Shown here piece by piece: positions 44,532-56,372 of a DNA stretch of 64,000 nt. Position numbers and translations under genes: made by a program. The DNA lies in the NCBI GenBank assembly GCA_940671915.1, contig CALNVZ010003426.1, positions 48,637,580-48,701,579 on the forward strand, read 5' to 3'. The notes under the pieces were generated by a model. It saw nothing but the letters and a program-made list of their open reading frames with translations, searched no databases and was not told where the DNA came from. Each line of letters begins with the position of its first letter. Positions within the stretch are counted from its first letter, which is position 1. This DNA comes from Paracentrotus lividus (Eukaryota > Echinodermata > Echinoidea > Camarodonta > Echinidae).

Positions 44532-46536
44532 CAGTGGTGGCCAAATTACTAAAACACCTGAATCCTACACAAAAGTACTATGGGATTTATCAAATGCCTA
44601 GTTCATTTGCCGAAATCAGATTAAAGATATCTTTGTTTTACCATGAGCTTTCATGACTTTTTAGAGCATAAGGTCTTACGTATATGTTGATACCAAATTT
44701 ATATAAACCCCTCAAAAATGTCTTGCAATTCAACTTGAGCCCTCATATCTTTTTATTTGATTGTTTACTGATGGTTAAATTGATATCATTGGAAAGTTGA
44801 TTTATTCCTTGTCACATTGATACCCCAATTGTGGTGATAGTGTATGTTATGCATTGAATGCACAGTACTCGCAAACTCGAATGAAAGTCAGAAAAGGAAA
44901 GTTGCCAAAATGAATGGCTATTGCTTACATGAGTTCTTAACTGTATAAAAGGTTTTGTGTTTCTTTGTGTTTGTTTGTATTGTGCGTTAGGTGCTCAATC
45001 ACATGTTGGATACTCTTGGTTGAATGTCAAATAATGTTTATAGTAATTTAAGTAGTATTGTTCTTAATTTGTTTGTAAAAAGAACTGTTTAATAACCAGC
45101 GCAGTAGGTTTGAGCATTACTTGTGTATTGGTTACATACAGGTTATTGCATGTTTCCAGCGCAAACAAATTCGCTACTCATCTCTTTTATTCATCCATAC
45201 TCCAACAAACAAAGCAAGCAGTATCAAAAACAAACTTCTTTTTTTTGTCCATTTCAGTCACACAATCGTTCCTCTGTTCATTGAACCGTATATTTCTCAA
45301 CATTGAAAGCGCGCCATCTACGTGAGTTATGTCAAACCGACTACTCGATGAAAAATAACATCTGGGCCAAGCAAAAAGATGGCAAGGCACCATCTTCGTT
45401 CCAAACAATAAGTGAAAACATTTGAGAATAATGCATGACCCAGTTTAATGAATACTCAATAGAGAAACTCTGCTCATTCAACAGATAGCCATCTTGCAAC
45501 TTATCCCTTCTGACTTTGATTTGTGATTCGGGAATACTGTGTCATTCAAGATGCACAACCTACAAATTGGGGTATCAGTGTAAAGAGGAAATAAAGTGAT
45601 AACTTTCCAATTCGGTATAAAAATTAATGAATTATAGACATATATACAAGATAACTTAGCGACTCAATAGGTTGAATGCAAGACATGTTTTTTGAAGGCG
45701 TTTAGTTATCCACCATCTGGTAATGCGCAAAGCATTAAAAATAGTTGCGCTATGCGCTTTGGTTTCCCCATGACATTGTGTATTAAACATGTAGTCCAAA
45801 TGCAAAAAAAGTAAAATGCCCATTACATATGCCGATTGCTCAAAAAGTATTTGAGGTAGAAGTATGAAACCTAGTAGGCTTATTCATTCTTATATACCTC
45901 AAATACATTCTAAGTTTCAGCAAATTTGGTGAAATGGGGAGGGTGGATTCGCCCCCACCCTTGGTAGTGAGATGACCAAAATAACCATGCCCATTGAAGG
46001 TTAAGACTATTTTTAAAAATTTAATGAGGAAACTCCTTGTAAATGTATATTTTTACAAAGGAAATTTTGTGAGCAATTCAAATATGTTGAAATATTAAGG
46101 GTCATAGGGACAATGGACTTAAATAGGGGCACTGAATTAAAAATTTGGGGCCCTCCCAAAATAATTTGAAAATCCCGAAATAAGATGTAACTATTTCACC
46201 CTGTGTTGTTATGAATGCCATTTTTGACATCCTCAGGAAATTTCCTTCCAGAATATATATACTTTTGTAGGGAGAGGCTCAAAATGTTTTAACGTTATGA
46301 CACTTTGATCCAGAAAGGGCCAAGATTTTTAAATTTTTCAATTGGTGGTGTAACATAAAAAGGGGCGACTTGGGGGCGAGTTCCCAACGCACGTCTTTGT
46401 TATTTTGTTTTTAAAGCATGATGATGATTTTCGGAGACATTCCAACCATTTTATAGGTATTTAAATGGTCAACTGAATGAAAATTATTAAAATCATTTAA
46501 ATATGCTTGGTGTTCTAATAATTTTGGCCACCACTG
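44532..46536. mobile_element. Tc1-like element, about 2.0 kb, no transposase seen
   Basis: The ends CAGTGGTGGCCAAATTACTA and its near complement TAATTTTGGCCACCACTG are flanked by TA (44530-44531 and 46537-46538), as in Tc1/mariner. A diverged third end (...TAGTTATCCACCATCTG) at about 45700-45719 pairs with a long internal inverted repeat: TTGGAAAGTT...TGATACCCCAATT near 44790-44835 mirrors AATTGGGGTATCA...AACTTTCCAAT near 45560-45612. No DDE transposase frame is recognisable. Confidence 0.65.
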
Positions 46537-46847
46537 TATATGTTGTACTTTTGCGGATCTAGGCAGGGGCACAGGGGACGCCCCCCCCCCCCCATGTACA
46601 AATCCTGGATTCACCATAGAGTAATAATTGGAGGGTTTTATGGAGATGTGTTTTAGTTTTGTGGGTCCATGCAACGAGAAGTAGGTTTTTGAAAGTTTGT
46701 ACTGGCTACAGTTTCTGGGAGAAATCCAGTCTATTGACTGATTTTAAAAAATATCCAATAAGCCTGTATGCTGCTGTTAGAATTTCCTGGTATATCCTCT
46801 TCTGCTTCTAAATGATTTTGGCTTGTATATAGTAGACCCTGAAGTTG
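46537..46847. other. No gene seen; C-run fragment
   Basis: GCAGGGGCACAGGGGACGCC followed by a C run and AATCCTGG (46562-46608) resembles the hAT-like ends at 48036 and 49159. The rest is unremarkable. Confidence 0.4.
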
Positions 46848-47535
46848 GGGTGGTATCTCACTTCGCGGAAACTACTTTGAAACTACTTTGAGACGGATTT
46901 GGGACTACTTTGAGACGGTTTTTAAAAATTGTTTCGAAGACGTCGCGGAGACGTCTCCGCGACGTTTTATGAGTTTCGGAAACTACTTTTAGAGCAGTTC
47001 TTTAAAGATGTACGTTCCCCATAGTGTAGAGGGAGTTCAAAAATACGTACGCGGTACACGAACTATGGCAAGCTGCCCATTCATACCAACGATGTGCGAC
47101 TCTTACGCAGTGTCCAAAGAACGAAAGCTAGAACACCCGAACGATTGCCGAGTCATGAGCCAATTTCTTATCGGCAATGATTCGCGTGCAAGCGAGAAGG
47201 TGATTACTAGATCCGAACACCGAACACTGCAATGTATTCGCCCAGGTATTAACTCATGCACTGATCCAGTGCTTTATACACACAAACAGTATATCCACAC
47301 AACATGTGTGTATCGCGAATCGCTCTCACAGCGCGATCGCGATTGGCTGGCATATAACCGTAGCAAATTTAGTCATGCTCTAAGCTTCGTGAACAATATG
47401 GCTGCGACCACACATAGCGCATCTTGATTTCTCGTTTTAGTTTAGCGATGCTCGTGAATGACCACCTTTAAAACTGCTTTTGAGACAGTTTTTGAAAATT
47501 GTCGCGGAGTCGTCTCGCGAAGTTGAGATACCACC
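46848..47535. mobile_element. GGTGGTATCTCAC-family composite with central unique segment
   Basis: The left end GGGTGGTATCTCACTTCGCG and right end CGCGAAGTTGAGATACCACC form inverted repeats, continued inward by ACTACTTTGAGACGG, a CGCGGAGACGTCTCCGCGACG block and TAAAACTGCTTTTGAGACAG. The centre (about 47008-47440) is unlike the arms and has a 139-codon frame starting with ATG at 47008 that matches nothing I recognise. Captured sequence is one explanation. Confidence 0.6.
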
Positions 47536-48035
47536 CTAAGCTTTGAAGATTTGGGTCACGAAATTGGCGAAACAAATCGTAAAATGTGCGCCAGAAATCG
47601 CAATTTATGCGATCCAGGTCGTAAACTTTTCATGTTTGGCCAATGTGACCCAAATCGCGCATTTCTTTGACTCGGCCGCAAAATAATGTCGCCATCGAAA
47701 GCATACATATACTATATGTAATAATCGTCAGAGGAAGATTTGGCCAAGAGAACATGATAATATAATAGGGATTTTGTAGTGAAAAGAAAAAGAGCTTGGA
47801 AAAGAAGGACGGGGGCCGGAGAGAAAAATGAGAGAGTGAAAAAAAAAATTCAAAGTAAATGAATGACGAGAAAAGAAGATGACGGGACAAAGAATGAAAG
47901 AAGGGAAGAGAAGTTTAATGCTAATCTTTATATTTAACAATAAAATATAAGAGTGCGTCCGAAAACTATTTTTAACTTTAAAGCATTCGATTTCTATACT
48001 TCCCTGCTGGAACGGAAGTGTGAATAGGGCGAAAG
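47536..48035. other. No gene seen; purine-rich
   Basis: The + strand is dominated by GAAAAG/GAGAAA runs at 47780-47920; long minus-strand Phe/Ser-rich frames are composition artefacts. Confidence 0.5.
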
Positions 48036-49159
48036 CAGGGGCGTATCCAGGGGGGCGCAACAGGCGCGCGCCCCCCCCTATTGGCCGACTAAAAAAAAAA
48101 AAAAAAAAAAAGGAGGAGAAAAAGGGAGAAAGAAGGAAAAGGGAAAGAAAAGAAGAAAAAGAAGAAAAGAGAAGGAATAAGGCTCGATGCTTGTACAATT
48201 TTCGCCCAACTTTATTCAATAAAAGCCGAAATAGGCTTTATTTGGTTCTAAACGACCATAACTAAGGCCTTTAATGTGGGGGAGGGCCCACGAGGCCGAC
48301 TTTTCTCATATTGTATTTTGCAATAATGCTCAAACGCCCTTTTTTAAGAAAAAGAAATACATTAGTGACGAAAAGTAAAAATATTTAAAACTAAAGTTTC
48401 AAAATTTCACAAAGAAAGAGGCTCTTGGACCCTCTGCCTCCTGGGCCCTCGGCCTCCTGGGAAACATAGTTGGCCTCATGGGTTTATTAGAAAGTACCCC
48501 TTATTTAATTCAAAATACTTTTGAACCCCAAATTTTTGGCTCGCGCTTCGCGCTCGCTGATGCCAAATCAAATGCACAATAATAACTCTAAATTTTACCT
48601 TTAAAAAATTCTAAACCCCAAATTTTCGGCTCGCGCTTCGCGCTCGCTGACACCAAATCAAATGCACAATAATAGTTCTAAATTTACCTTAAAAAATTTT
48701 TAAACCCCAAATTTTCGGCTCGCGCTTCGCGCTCGCTGATACCAAATCATAATGCACAAATAATAACTCCAATTTTTACCTTTAAAATTTTTCAGCTCGC
48801 GCTTCCGCTCGCGGATACTAAATTGGGTCTATTTATACACAATAATCTACCATTTTCTAGTACTAGAAAATGCCCCTTTATTTTATTTCATATAAATTTT
48901 AAAAACCTCAACATTTTCGACTCTCGTTTCGCGCTCGCAGATTCCAATTCAAGAAGGGTATATAATGCACACATAAATAGGTTTCTACACAACATACATT
49001 GTCTTAGGGTATAGAAACTATGTAACTTTTGTGATAATTGAAAAAAAAGTTGAATTTCTGTACAATATGAATTAGAAGAACCCCTCCCCCTTCCCCTGAC
49101 GGCGATTAAAATTTCCTTGCGCCCCCCCCCCCTATTGGGAAATCCTGGATACGCCCCTG
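48036..49159. mobile_element. hAT-like non-autonomous element with 5-bp target duplication
   Basis: The terminal inverted repeat CAGGGGCGTATCCAGG is perfect at both ends, and GAAAG flanks the element on each side (48031-48035 and 49160-49164). CAGGGGCG ends are typical of hAT elements. Inside, a poly-A run (48091-48110), a purine tract and five tandem units carrying GCTCGCGCTTCGCGCTCGC-like words (48539, 48629, 48718, 48794, 48918) at about 76-122-bp spacing. No transposase frame. Confidence 0.75.
48530..48945. repeat. ~90-bp tandem units with GCTCGCGCTTCGCGCTCGC
   Basis: Each unit has the CG-rich word, then CCAAATCAAATGCACAATAA and a TAACTCTAAATTTACCTT-like segment. The GCGC-TTC-GCGC core can form a hairpin. 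The same word recurs at 59183-59965. Confidence 0.85.
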
Positions 49160-49714
49160 GAAAGGGGCATGAGTTACTGGATAGGCGAGAGGGGGAGTCG
49201 TAGGAGAAAACGAAAAAAGGGGGAGCAAGGGGAAAAGGGATGGAAAAAAGGGAACACGGGATACAGAAAGAAGGTGTGATCGAGAGATGGATACATTCAT
49301 CTTTCTTATCCCCCCCCCCCCCGTTCATTCACATTTATTTCCATTTAATAAAAGAGTTTTAAACATACAACATTCAATAATCTACACAGAAAATATTACA
49401 TGCACTTATATTGTATATTGTGATGGAACATAGGGAGCATTCGTATCAGGAAACAAAATTGAAATTTGAAAAAGGAGAACCAATAGAAAGCTATAAGGTT
49501 ACGGATAAAACTTACATGGATATGATTCACCCTTTCATCTTGCACTGCTGATCAATCGATGCATTCTAATGATGTATCACTTCGCCCTCTGTTGTCGCGA
49601 ATGTGAAAGTGGTTTATTGAAAATATTTAGAAGACGAGCGAGTACAGAAACGAAAATCATTTTGTGGAATTACAGGTGCTCACATAACAGAATTATTTTA
49701 GGTGGTTTGCGATT

Positions 49715-49861
49715 GTCTGTTTGTTTGTTTGTTTGTTGTTTTGTGTGTGTTTTGTTGTTGTTTGTTGTTGTGTTTGTTTTGTTTTGTTTTGTTTTGTTTT
49801 GTTTGTTTGTTTGTTTGTTTGTTTTTGTTGTTGTTTTTTTTTTTTTTTTTTTTGGGGGGGG
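49715..49861. repeat. (TTTG)n/(TTTTG)n and poly-T/poly-G
   Basis: Blocks of TTTG and TTTTG are followed by about 22 T and then 9-10 G. Phe/Val/Cys frames over it are artefacts. Confidence 0.9.
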
Positions 49862-50149
49862 GTTATCTATAAAAGTACATGTCTTGATCAGACATTTTTT
49901 TTTTTTGCAGAAAGCCTGCGGCACACAAAATGATGTGTTCACACATTAGTCCTACGTGCAGCAATTAATAACATACCTTATTTTAAAGTCAAAATCTTGA
50001 ATTGAAAAAATCAGACAAAGAACAAGACAGAGCTTTGTTTTGCATTTACTTAGCTCAGCTTTAAAACGAAAATTTAATAGGCGCTTATATATAAATTATT
50101 TTGCATTATCTATGTAAATCTAGTCCTTTCCTTCCTCCCCCTTTCTCTC

Positions 50150-50165
50150 TTTCTCTTTCTCTCTG

Positions 50166-50240
<75 letters not shown>

Positions 50241-50253
50241 CTCTCTCTCTCTG
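50150..50253. repeat. (TC)n microsatellite
   Basis: About 100 bp of TC with a few TG substitutions in a (TCTCTG)n-like start. Confidence 0.93.
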
Positions 50254-51453
50254 ATCATGTTTATTTCTTCCGCTTCACTTTTTCTTATAAATCTTTCACT
50301 CCCGTAACCCCCCCCCCCCCCCCAAGCCCTCAAGACTGATTGACTTGTACCCAGGAACATCACACCAATATGCCTCAAGTGAACAATAGGCCTACTAATA
50401 AATGGTCACTTCGATTGATACAATTATTGTCTGGCTGGTTTAGAAGCTATACGGTTTGGTGTGACGGGGGTCATCTCGTGTCTCACGAGGTATGAGTAAT
50501 CGACGTGTCTTCGTGATCTCGCATACATTGTCGAAGTCGAGATTGAGACACGGACGGTGCGACGTCATGCCTGATTTGAAGCTCTCGTTCTTCATTTTGT
50601 TTATCAATCAGAACTTTTTGTACCACTTTCACATCGGGTTGAAAAATTGGAGTAACAAGAAATATAGGTATTTCATATTATTTCGTTCTTTTGTTGAATA
50701 TTACTTAATGTTTTAAAAGGGAGTCTCCATAATTATGATGACCTCCTGACACGCTCACTCTAAACATATCTGGTGTCAGGAAATGGAAAAATTCATTATA
50801 ATTACAACATACTGTAGTTAATACCCATTGCTTAGTTTCATTTCTGTTAATGATTTATCACAAATCTTCAGTCATTAAACAGCTTCTGAATCATGCCTCC
50901 ATTAGAGCTTTTTGTCGAATAAAATGAACATATAAGTTTACCTCGCTTGGCAGATCATGATTTAGTATCCGTTTGATATTCTTGTTAAATACACTAGACC
51001 CTCTATATATTTTATTCTGAATAAAACCGAATTTAACCGGAGACTCCTCCACTTTAATTCATATTAATTATATCAATACTGGTGACAATATACCTCAATC
51101 CACTCAGAAAGATTTTTTTTCTTTCTTTTTAATTTATTTCTATTTTATTTATTATTATTGTTATTTTTATTTTTTTGCGGTGGGAGAAGGGATGGGGCGT
51201 TGTTCGTCACAGAACATTAACAATTAAAATCATAATAATGTTGGGTTTATTATCAAAAGAATATTATAGACAGTAATGGAGAAAATAAACAATATCCTCT
51301 TCATGATTTTGAATGTAACCAGAATGCAGACCCAACTTGTTGCCTACAATGCTGTAGCTTTGGCTCACCACTGATTTTGTGTAATCACTAACCGATGATG
51401 GATAAATATATTTAGCGCCTTCCACTCATAGACAAGCAACGAACGTCGGGGGT

Positions 51454-51483
<30 letters not shown>
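51454..51483. repeat. G30 homopolymer
   Basis: Thirty consecutive G follow GGGGGT. The length is the kind that sequencing often gets wrong; a G-quadruplex is possible in life. Confidence 0.9.
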
Positions 51484-51484
<1 letters not shown>

Positions 51485-51784
51485 AAATCCCCCAATATAT
51501 TAATTCGCCCCGTAAATTGTATACATTTTTGTAGTGGATGGCCCTAAAGGACGAAATTTATATTTTTAAAAGATTCGTCTCCTAATTTGATAAAGGTTTT
51601 TTCATCTTTTTTTTTCTTTTGAAGGAAAAGTGACAGATATATCCACCCATCCCGACTCAAAATAATTTGAAGACGCCAGGAATACAAACAAAATATCATC
51701 GGATTCTTATCAGAATTTGGGATATAGAACTAGGCTTTGAAAGGCCACTGCTGAGAGGGGGGCTCTTGGGGCTCGAGCAACCCA

Positions 51785-51815
<31 letters not shown>

Positions 51816-53779
51816 TGGATAGGCCTACATTGACTCTCAAATAATTATGGTAATACTCTATAATGATACAGATGATCGACATGAGTGTAATTCGTCAAAA
51901 GCTTGTGTGAACTGCTGAAAAGGACTTTGGATGGGGATATTTCAGCATTTAGGGAATAAATACGAATTACAGCATAATAATCATTCATGGAATAGAAATA
52001 GAAGAGGGAGTACAGCATAATAATCATTCATGAAATTGGATTGAGTGGGAAAATGACCCTATTGACTACGTTTAAAGCCCTTTATCACAATATTGGTGAA
52101 TTGCCCCCAGCTTTCTTTATGTGACGGATATTAACCCGAAAACAGATCGCAATCAAAGAATTATATACTATTATGTTTTGATGCATCGGTACATATAACA
52201 TGGTCTCGTTAGACATTGGGAGAGCAAAAAGGCATAATGTGTCTATAATGCATCACTTATAAGGACCTTCTACTTTTCAAATGATGATAGACTATATTGG
52301 TTAATTGCCTGTAATAATTGTAAAGCCATGTTTTTTTTTTCTTGTAATTTCCAAAATCCCGATCACAATTAGATCGTGTCGATAAAAATTCTTTGTGCAT
52401 GAGTACGTCCAAAAGGTTTTTTTTTTTTTCAAATAAGCATTAATAGAGTCTTCACATTTTTTTTCTTCTTCCACATGCCCTTTACCGATAAACTTATAAA
52501 ATCGCACTTTAAAGTGCCTTTGGGCTTTTGTCAAAGGACAAATTGCCGTAATAAAAAGTAGACTGGCTTCGAGGATGAAAGAATATTATGTCTATAAAAG
52601 AACTTCGTTTCTAACAAAATTTATTCTCAGAATGATATCAAAGCGATGACTGATTAAGAGGTACATGTATATCAGTGCGACCTTTGGCTTTAACGCATAT
52701 CCGAGGGACTTGATATGAGGAAATCTCCCCTATATAACAAATATCACTAAAAATGCATCGATTAGGTTTCGGATCTAAGGAAAAATATACTAGTATTTGG
52801 CCATTCAGATGCTTGTCGACGATAGGAATAATTCAAAATTATTAAGTTTTCTACCCAAAATAGCATTGGCCTAAAACGATACTGATACTGATTATTGATT
52901 TATTACCATATGATTTATGTATGATTTATGACAGGAATGTAGGACACAAATAGAATGTTTCATTACAGGTTAGGAGCTGGCCACCCAATGTGACAACTAC
53001 TCAAGCGTTCTGCAAACGAAACAGTGTGAAAATCATAGTCTGGGCTCAAGACATTGTAATTACACCATCTTTGTTTTAGCAGATGCCCATCTGTACCTAT
53101 AGCATTGATAGGCTTAAAAATGACTATTTGAACATGAAGAAAAACGAGGGATCCCAAGATGGAGGGGGCTGAACTGAGTGAAAAGAAAAGTCTTAGGATT
53201 TCATCATTTTTCACCGAAAAAAAGTGGTGGGGTGACTTTGACCCCCCCCCCATCCCCTGGAAGAAAAATAAGGGCTCCCGATGGGGGGGGGGGGGACCTG
53301 AAACTGAAATAAGTAAGAAAGAAACAGAAAAGTCACATGCTTTCATTCTTTCCCCGGGTGTTTACTTGGGTCCCCGCCCCCATGAAGAAAGACGGCTGCC
53401 AGAAGGGGGTTGGGACGAAATGTATAAGGGAAAAAAGTATTATTATTTCATCTTTGTTCAACAGAGGGGGGACTTGGACCCCGCTCCACCCCTCCCCAGC
53501 ACACATCGTCTATTATTTCAATAGCTATATTTTGGAAATGGTGTCGCTGACACGGAGCGCTTCGGCACAATACGTACTTCTCCACTCCAAACCTCAAAGG
53601 CAATTTTTTGTTCTACCTGCAGTCTGAAAGTAGGCTAGTCATGACACCAAAAAACCAAAATAAAGCAAGGTCCGCCGCTCTCAGCTAGCTCACAACACAG
53701 CAGTCTACCAGCGCGCGCATAGTAATATACCTGTCCCATTGATCAAGGGGTATGTAAACACAGCGATTGCTCACATTGT

Positions 53780-54070
53780 ACAGAACAGCACGTGTGCTCC
53801 ACGCTAAATGTACTACGCAGTTCTTATGTGCTGTGTTATCCGTCTTTCCTTCTCTCTCTGGGTTTCTTGTTGACATTTGATGAGCTGAGGGAGAGGCGTG
53901 AAGGCAGCTAGCGACGAGGGAAGTGGTGGTGGAACACAGCGAGATAGCTCTTTATTCAGTCAAACAGCAACGTGAGAGTTGCGCAACTTCACAAGGAAAC
54001 GCGAGGATATAAAGGATTTATATGTAGTTGTGCAGGAGAAACTTGAGGTGGTGTAGGAGGTTGGGGCATC
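53780..54070 (+). promoter_or_regulatory. Candidate rapsyn promoter and 5' UTR
   Basis: A palindromic E-box core CACGTG (within GCACGTGTGC) lies at 53789-53794, CATTTG at about 53874, and TATAAA at 54008-54013, about 60 bases before the ATG. Vertebrate rapsyn promoters are reported to use E-boxes, but these short words also occur by chance and the transcription start is unknown. Confidence 0.3.
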
Positions 54071-54763
54071 ATGGGCCAACGACAGACTAGACAGAAGGTT
54101 GACAAAGGCCTGAAACTTTACCATGCCAAGAAAACGGAGCAGGCTGTTCACGAATGGAAGAGGGTTCTTTCGAAGGTAAAAGAACCGAAGCTACGGTTCG
54201 AGGTGCTGGGGCATCTAGCACAGGTGTATGGAGAATGGGGCTTCGCTCGTGAGAAGATGCACTATGCCGTACAGCAGATGGATATCGCTTCTGATCTCGA
54301 GAGCGATGAACTCAAAGCCGAGTCGTACCTCAACCTGGCGAACTCGAACGAGAAACTCTGCGAATACCACAAGTCCCTTTCCTACGCCAGACACAGCCTT
54401 GCCACCTCCATGAGTTCGGGTGCGGGGTCGTCGAAATTAGGTTACGTCTACCTGGCGCTGGCTGCTTCTAATCTTGGCTTCAGCAGTTTCAAAGACTCAC
54501 TGGAAAACCTGGAGAAAGCGGTGAAGATGGCGATAGAAGCCGAGGATCAGATGTTGGAATGTGAGGTTTATGGATGTTTAGGGAATGTGTACAAGTGTTT
54601 GAAGGATTACGACAGGGCTTTGAAGTTCTATGTCAGGGCGAGGGAGTTGATCAGATGCCGAGGGCAGGACTGGCCACCTAGGTTGAAGACACATGCCTAC
54701 TTGAACATGGCTACGGCCTACAGGAGTATGAGGAAGTTAGACATGGCCATGGACTGCGGAGAG
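54071..54763 (+). CDS. RAPSN: Rapsyn (43-kDa receptor-associated synaptic protein), first coding exon, partial
   Basis: Membrane-bound scaffold that clusters nicotinic acetylcholine receptors at the neuromuscular synapse. The 231-codon exon begins MGQRQTRQKVDKGLKLYHAK; Gly2 after Met fits N-myristoylation, as in vertebrate rapsyn (MGQDQTKQ). It covers tetratricopeptide repeats 1-5 and much of 6; family landmarks include ESYLNLANSNEKLCEYHKSL (about 103-122), AMDC-type helices and the CLGNVYKCLKDYDRALKFY repeat (about 168-186). It ends at a clean donor, GGAGAG|GTGAGT, in phase 0. The ATG context (ATCATGG) is good. Absent: TPR7, the coiled coil and the C-terminal RING-H2, which must lie in later exons; none is recognisable in the next 9.2 kb. 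Recognition is by alignment from memory of the family, but the N-terminal match is strong. Confidence 0.88.
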
Positions 54764-55299
54764 GTGAGTTTAAACAGTAATGAAATATATTTAGTTGGAA
54801 AACTCCCCCATGCCTCTCATCTTACTTTTTAGTTGAGGGAGTGCGGGATCTTTCCAAGTTAGTGCATCCACGGACCTGGATAAACAATTGAATTATATCT
54901 TATGATGATGATGGTGGAGACGGTTGTGATGGTGACGATGGTGATGATGATAATGATGGTGATGATAATGACGTGATGATGATGATGGTGATAATCATGA
55001 AGTTAATGACGGTAATTGTGATGATGATGATGATAATTATATATAATGATATGTTGATGAATGCTTTTTTCATACGAATTAAAATCATGTAAAAACTGGA
55101 GATTAGTAGGGAATTATTACACTTTACTCTCATTCATTGTGCAATATTGTTATCCTCGACGTTTATTTCAAGATTGTAGCGTTATTGAAAACATCACCAA
55201 CTTCTCTCTTACTGGTATCCACATTGTAAATCTTGAACTGCAACCCTCTATAATTATGTGTATTCATGTCCCTGTATTTTCATCCCACCACCATTTACA

Positions 55300-55340
55300 T
55301 TTATACCACCACCACCGTCATCACCATCATCATCATCATC

Positions 55341-55388
<48 letters not shown>

Positions 55389-55800
55389 GTCATCATTATT
55401 ATCATCATCGTCATCATCATTATTATCATCATCGTCATCATCATTATTATCACAAATACCAGCCAATACTACCATTATCCTCTTGACCTTCAAAATTTCT
55501 TTATACCAATACTGCTACTAAAATCGTTACCACCATGGACCACCATGACCACCACACCACCCTCATCACCATCATCATTATCATCACTGCAACCATCAAT
55601 ATACCACCACCATCACCGTCAGTCATCACTATAATATATCTACAAACACCACTACCTACTACCAAAACTATATCACCACCACAACCACCACTGCCACCAC
55701 CACCACCACCACCACCAGCTTCACTACCAATAATTACAGCAAACATCAACATTACCACCACCACCACCGTCCACCACCATCACCACCGCAATCTCATTAT
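55300..55800. repeat. (CAT)n/(ATC)n and (ACC)n trinucleotide arrays
   Basis: CATCAT runs with CATTATTAT interruptions are followed by ACC/CCA-rich sequence. Confidence 0.92.
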
Positions 55801-56372
55801 ATCATCCTCACCACTACATTGTAACTTGTCATCTCTTAGGACATCATCGGATTGTCATCTAGGTTTGACTACATCGGTTGACCCAGTATAATAACTCAGG
55901 CATCCCAAATGTTTTCAATTCCTACTCGCATCACATATATCATTGGAGTAGGGATGGGGGTACTAGGTTTGAAGTTGAGTAAAGGGGTATCTTTAAAAAA
56001 AAAATTAGAAATGGGGGTGAAAATAAAGACAAGGAGGGATGGGGGATATTGTGTGTGTGAGGGGGGGGGGGGTGAGTAGAGGGGTAAGGATGGATGGGGT
56101 GGCATAATAAAGATTTTGTTATTTACATTTCCCTGTTTACTGATTACTTATATTTACTCTACATGCAGTGAAAAACCAAGAATCTTATTTCAATTTATTG
56201 TTTAATCTAAATGTTTAGTGAAAATTTGAAGTGTGTGTTAGAGTTTTGAATTATAATTAACGTCCATGTTTGGTTGAAACTGATACCAATTACCCGCTAT
56301 TTTAGGTGTGTTTAAACCAAGTTTCAAAATGATATTTATAATACTGTCATTTTTACCCCTCTTATTCGATGC

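Larger units (their letters stand above)
49160..53779. other. Intergenic low-complexity region, no gene seen
   Basis: Holds (TTTG)n and poly-T/G at 49715-49861, a (TC)n tract at 50150-50253, C runs at 49311-49322 and 50308-50323, G30 at 51454-51483, poly-T at 51790-51815 and C/G runs at 53241-53293. Open frames in it follow these runs and none shows a conserved domain. Confidence 0.6.

Noticed and set aside
45110-45408. Possible Tc1 transposase inside the 44532-46536 element
   Set aside because: Frames on both strands lack the DDE/D motifs and the helix-turn-helix region.
47630-48265. 163-codon Phe/Ser-rich frame and Lys/Glu-rich frame opposite
   Set aside because: They follow a purine tract, a poly-A run and hAT-like termini; no domain and no conserved start.
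49569-49949. 126-codon frame
   Set aside because: Most of it is translation of TTTG repeats and poly-T.
55254-55891. Poly-His, poly-Asp and Pro/Ser/Thr-rich frames
   Set aside because: They arise from CAT/ACC trinucleotide repeats in the rapsyn intron.
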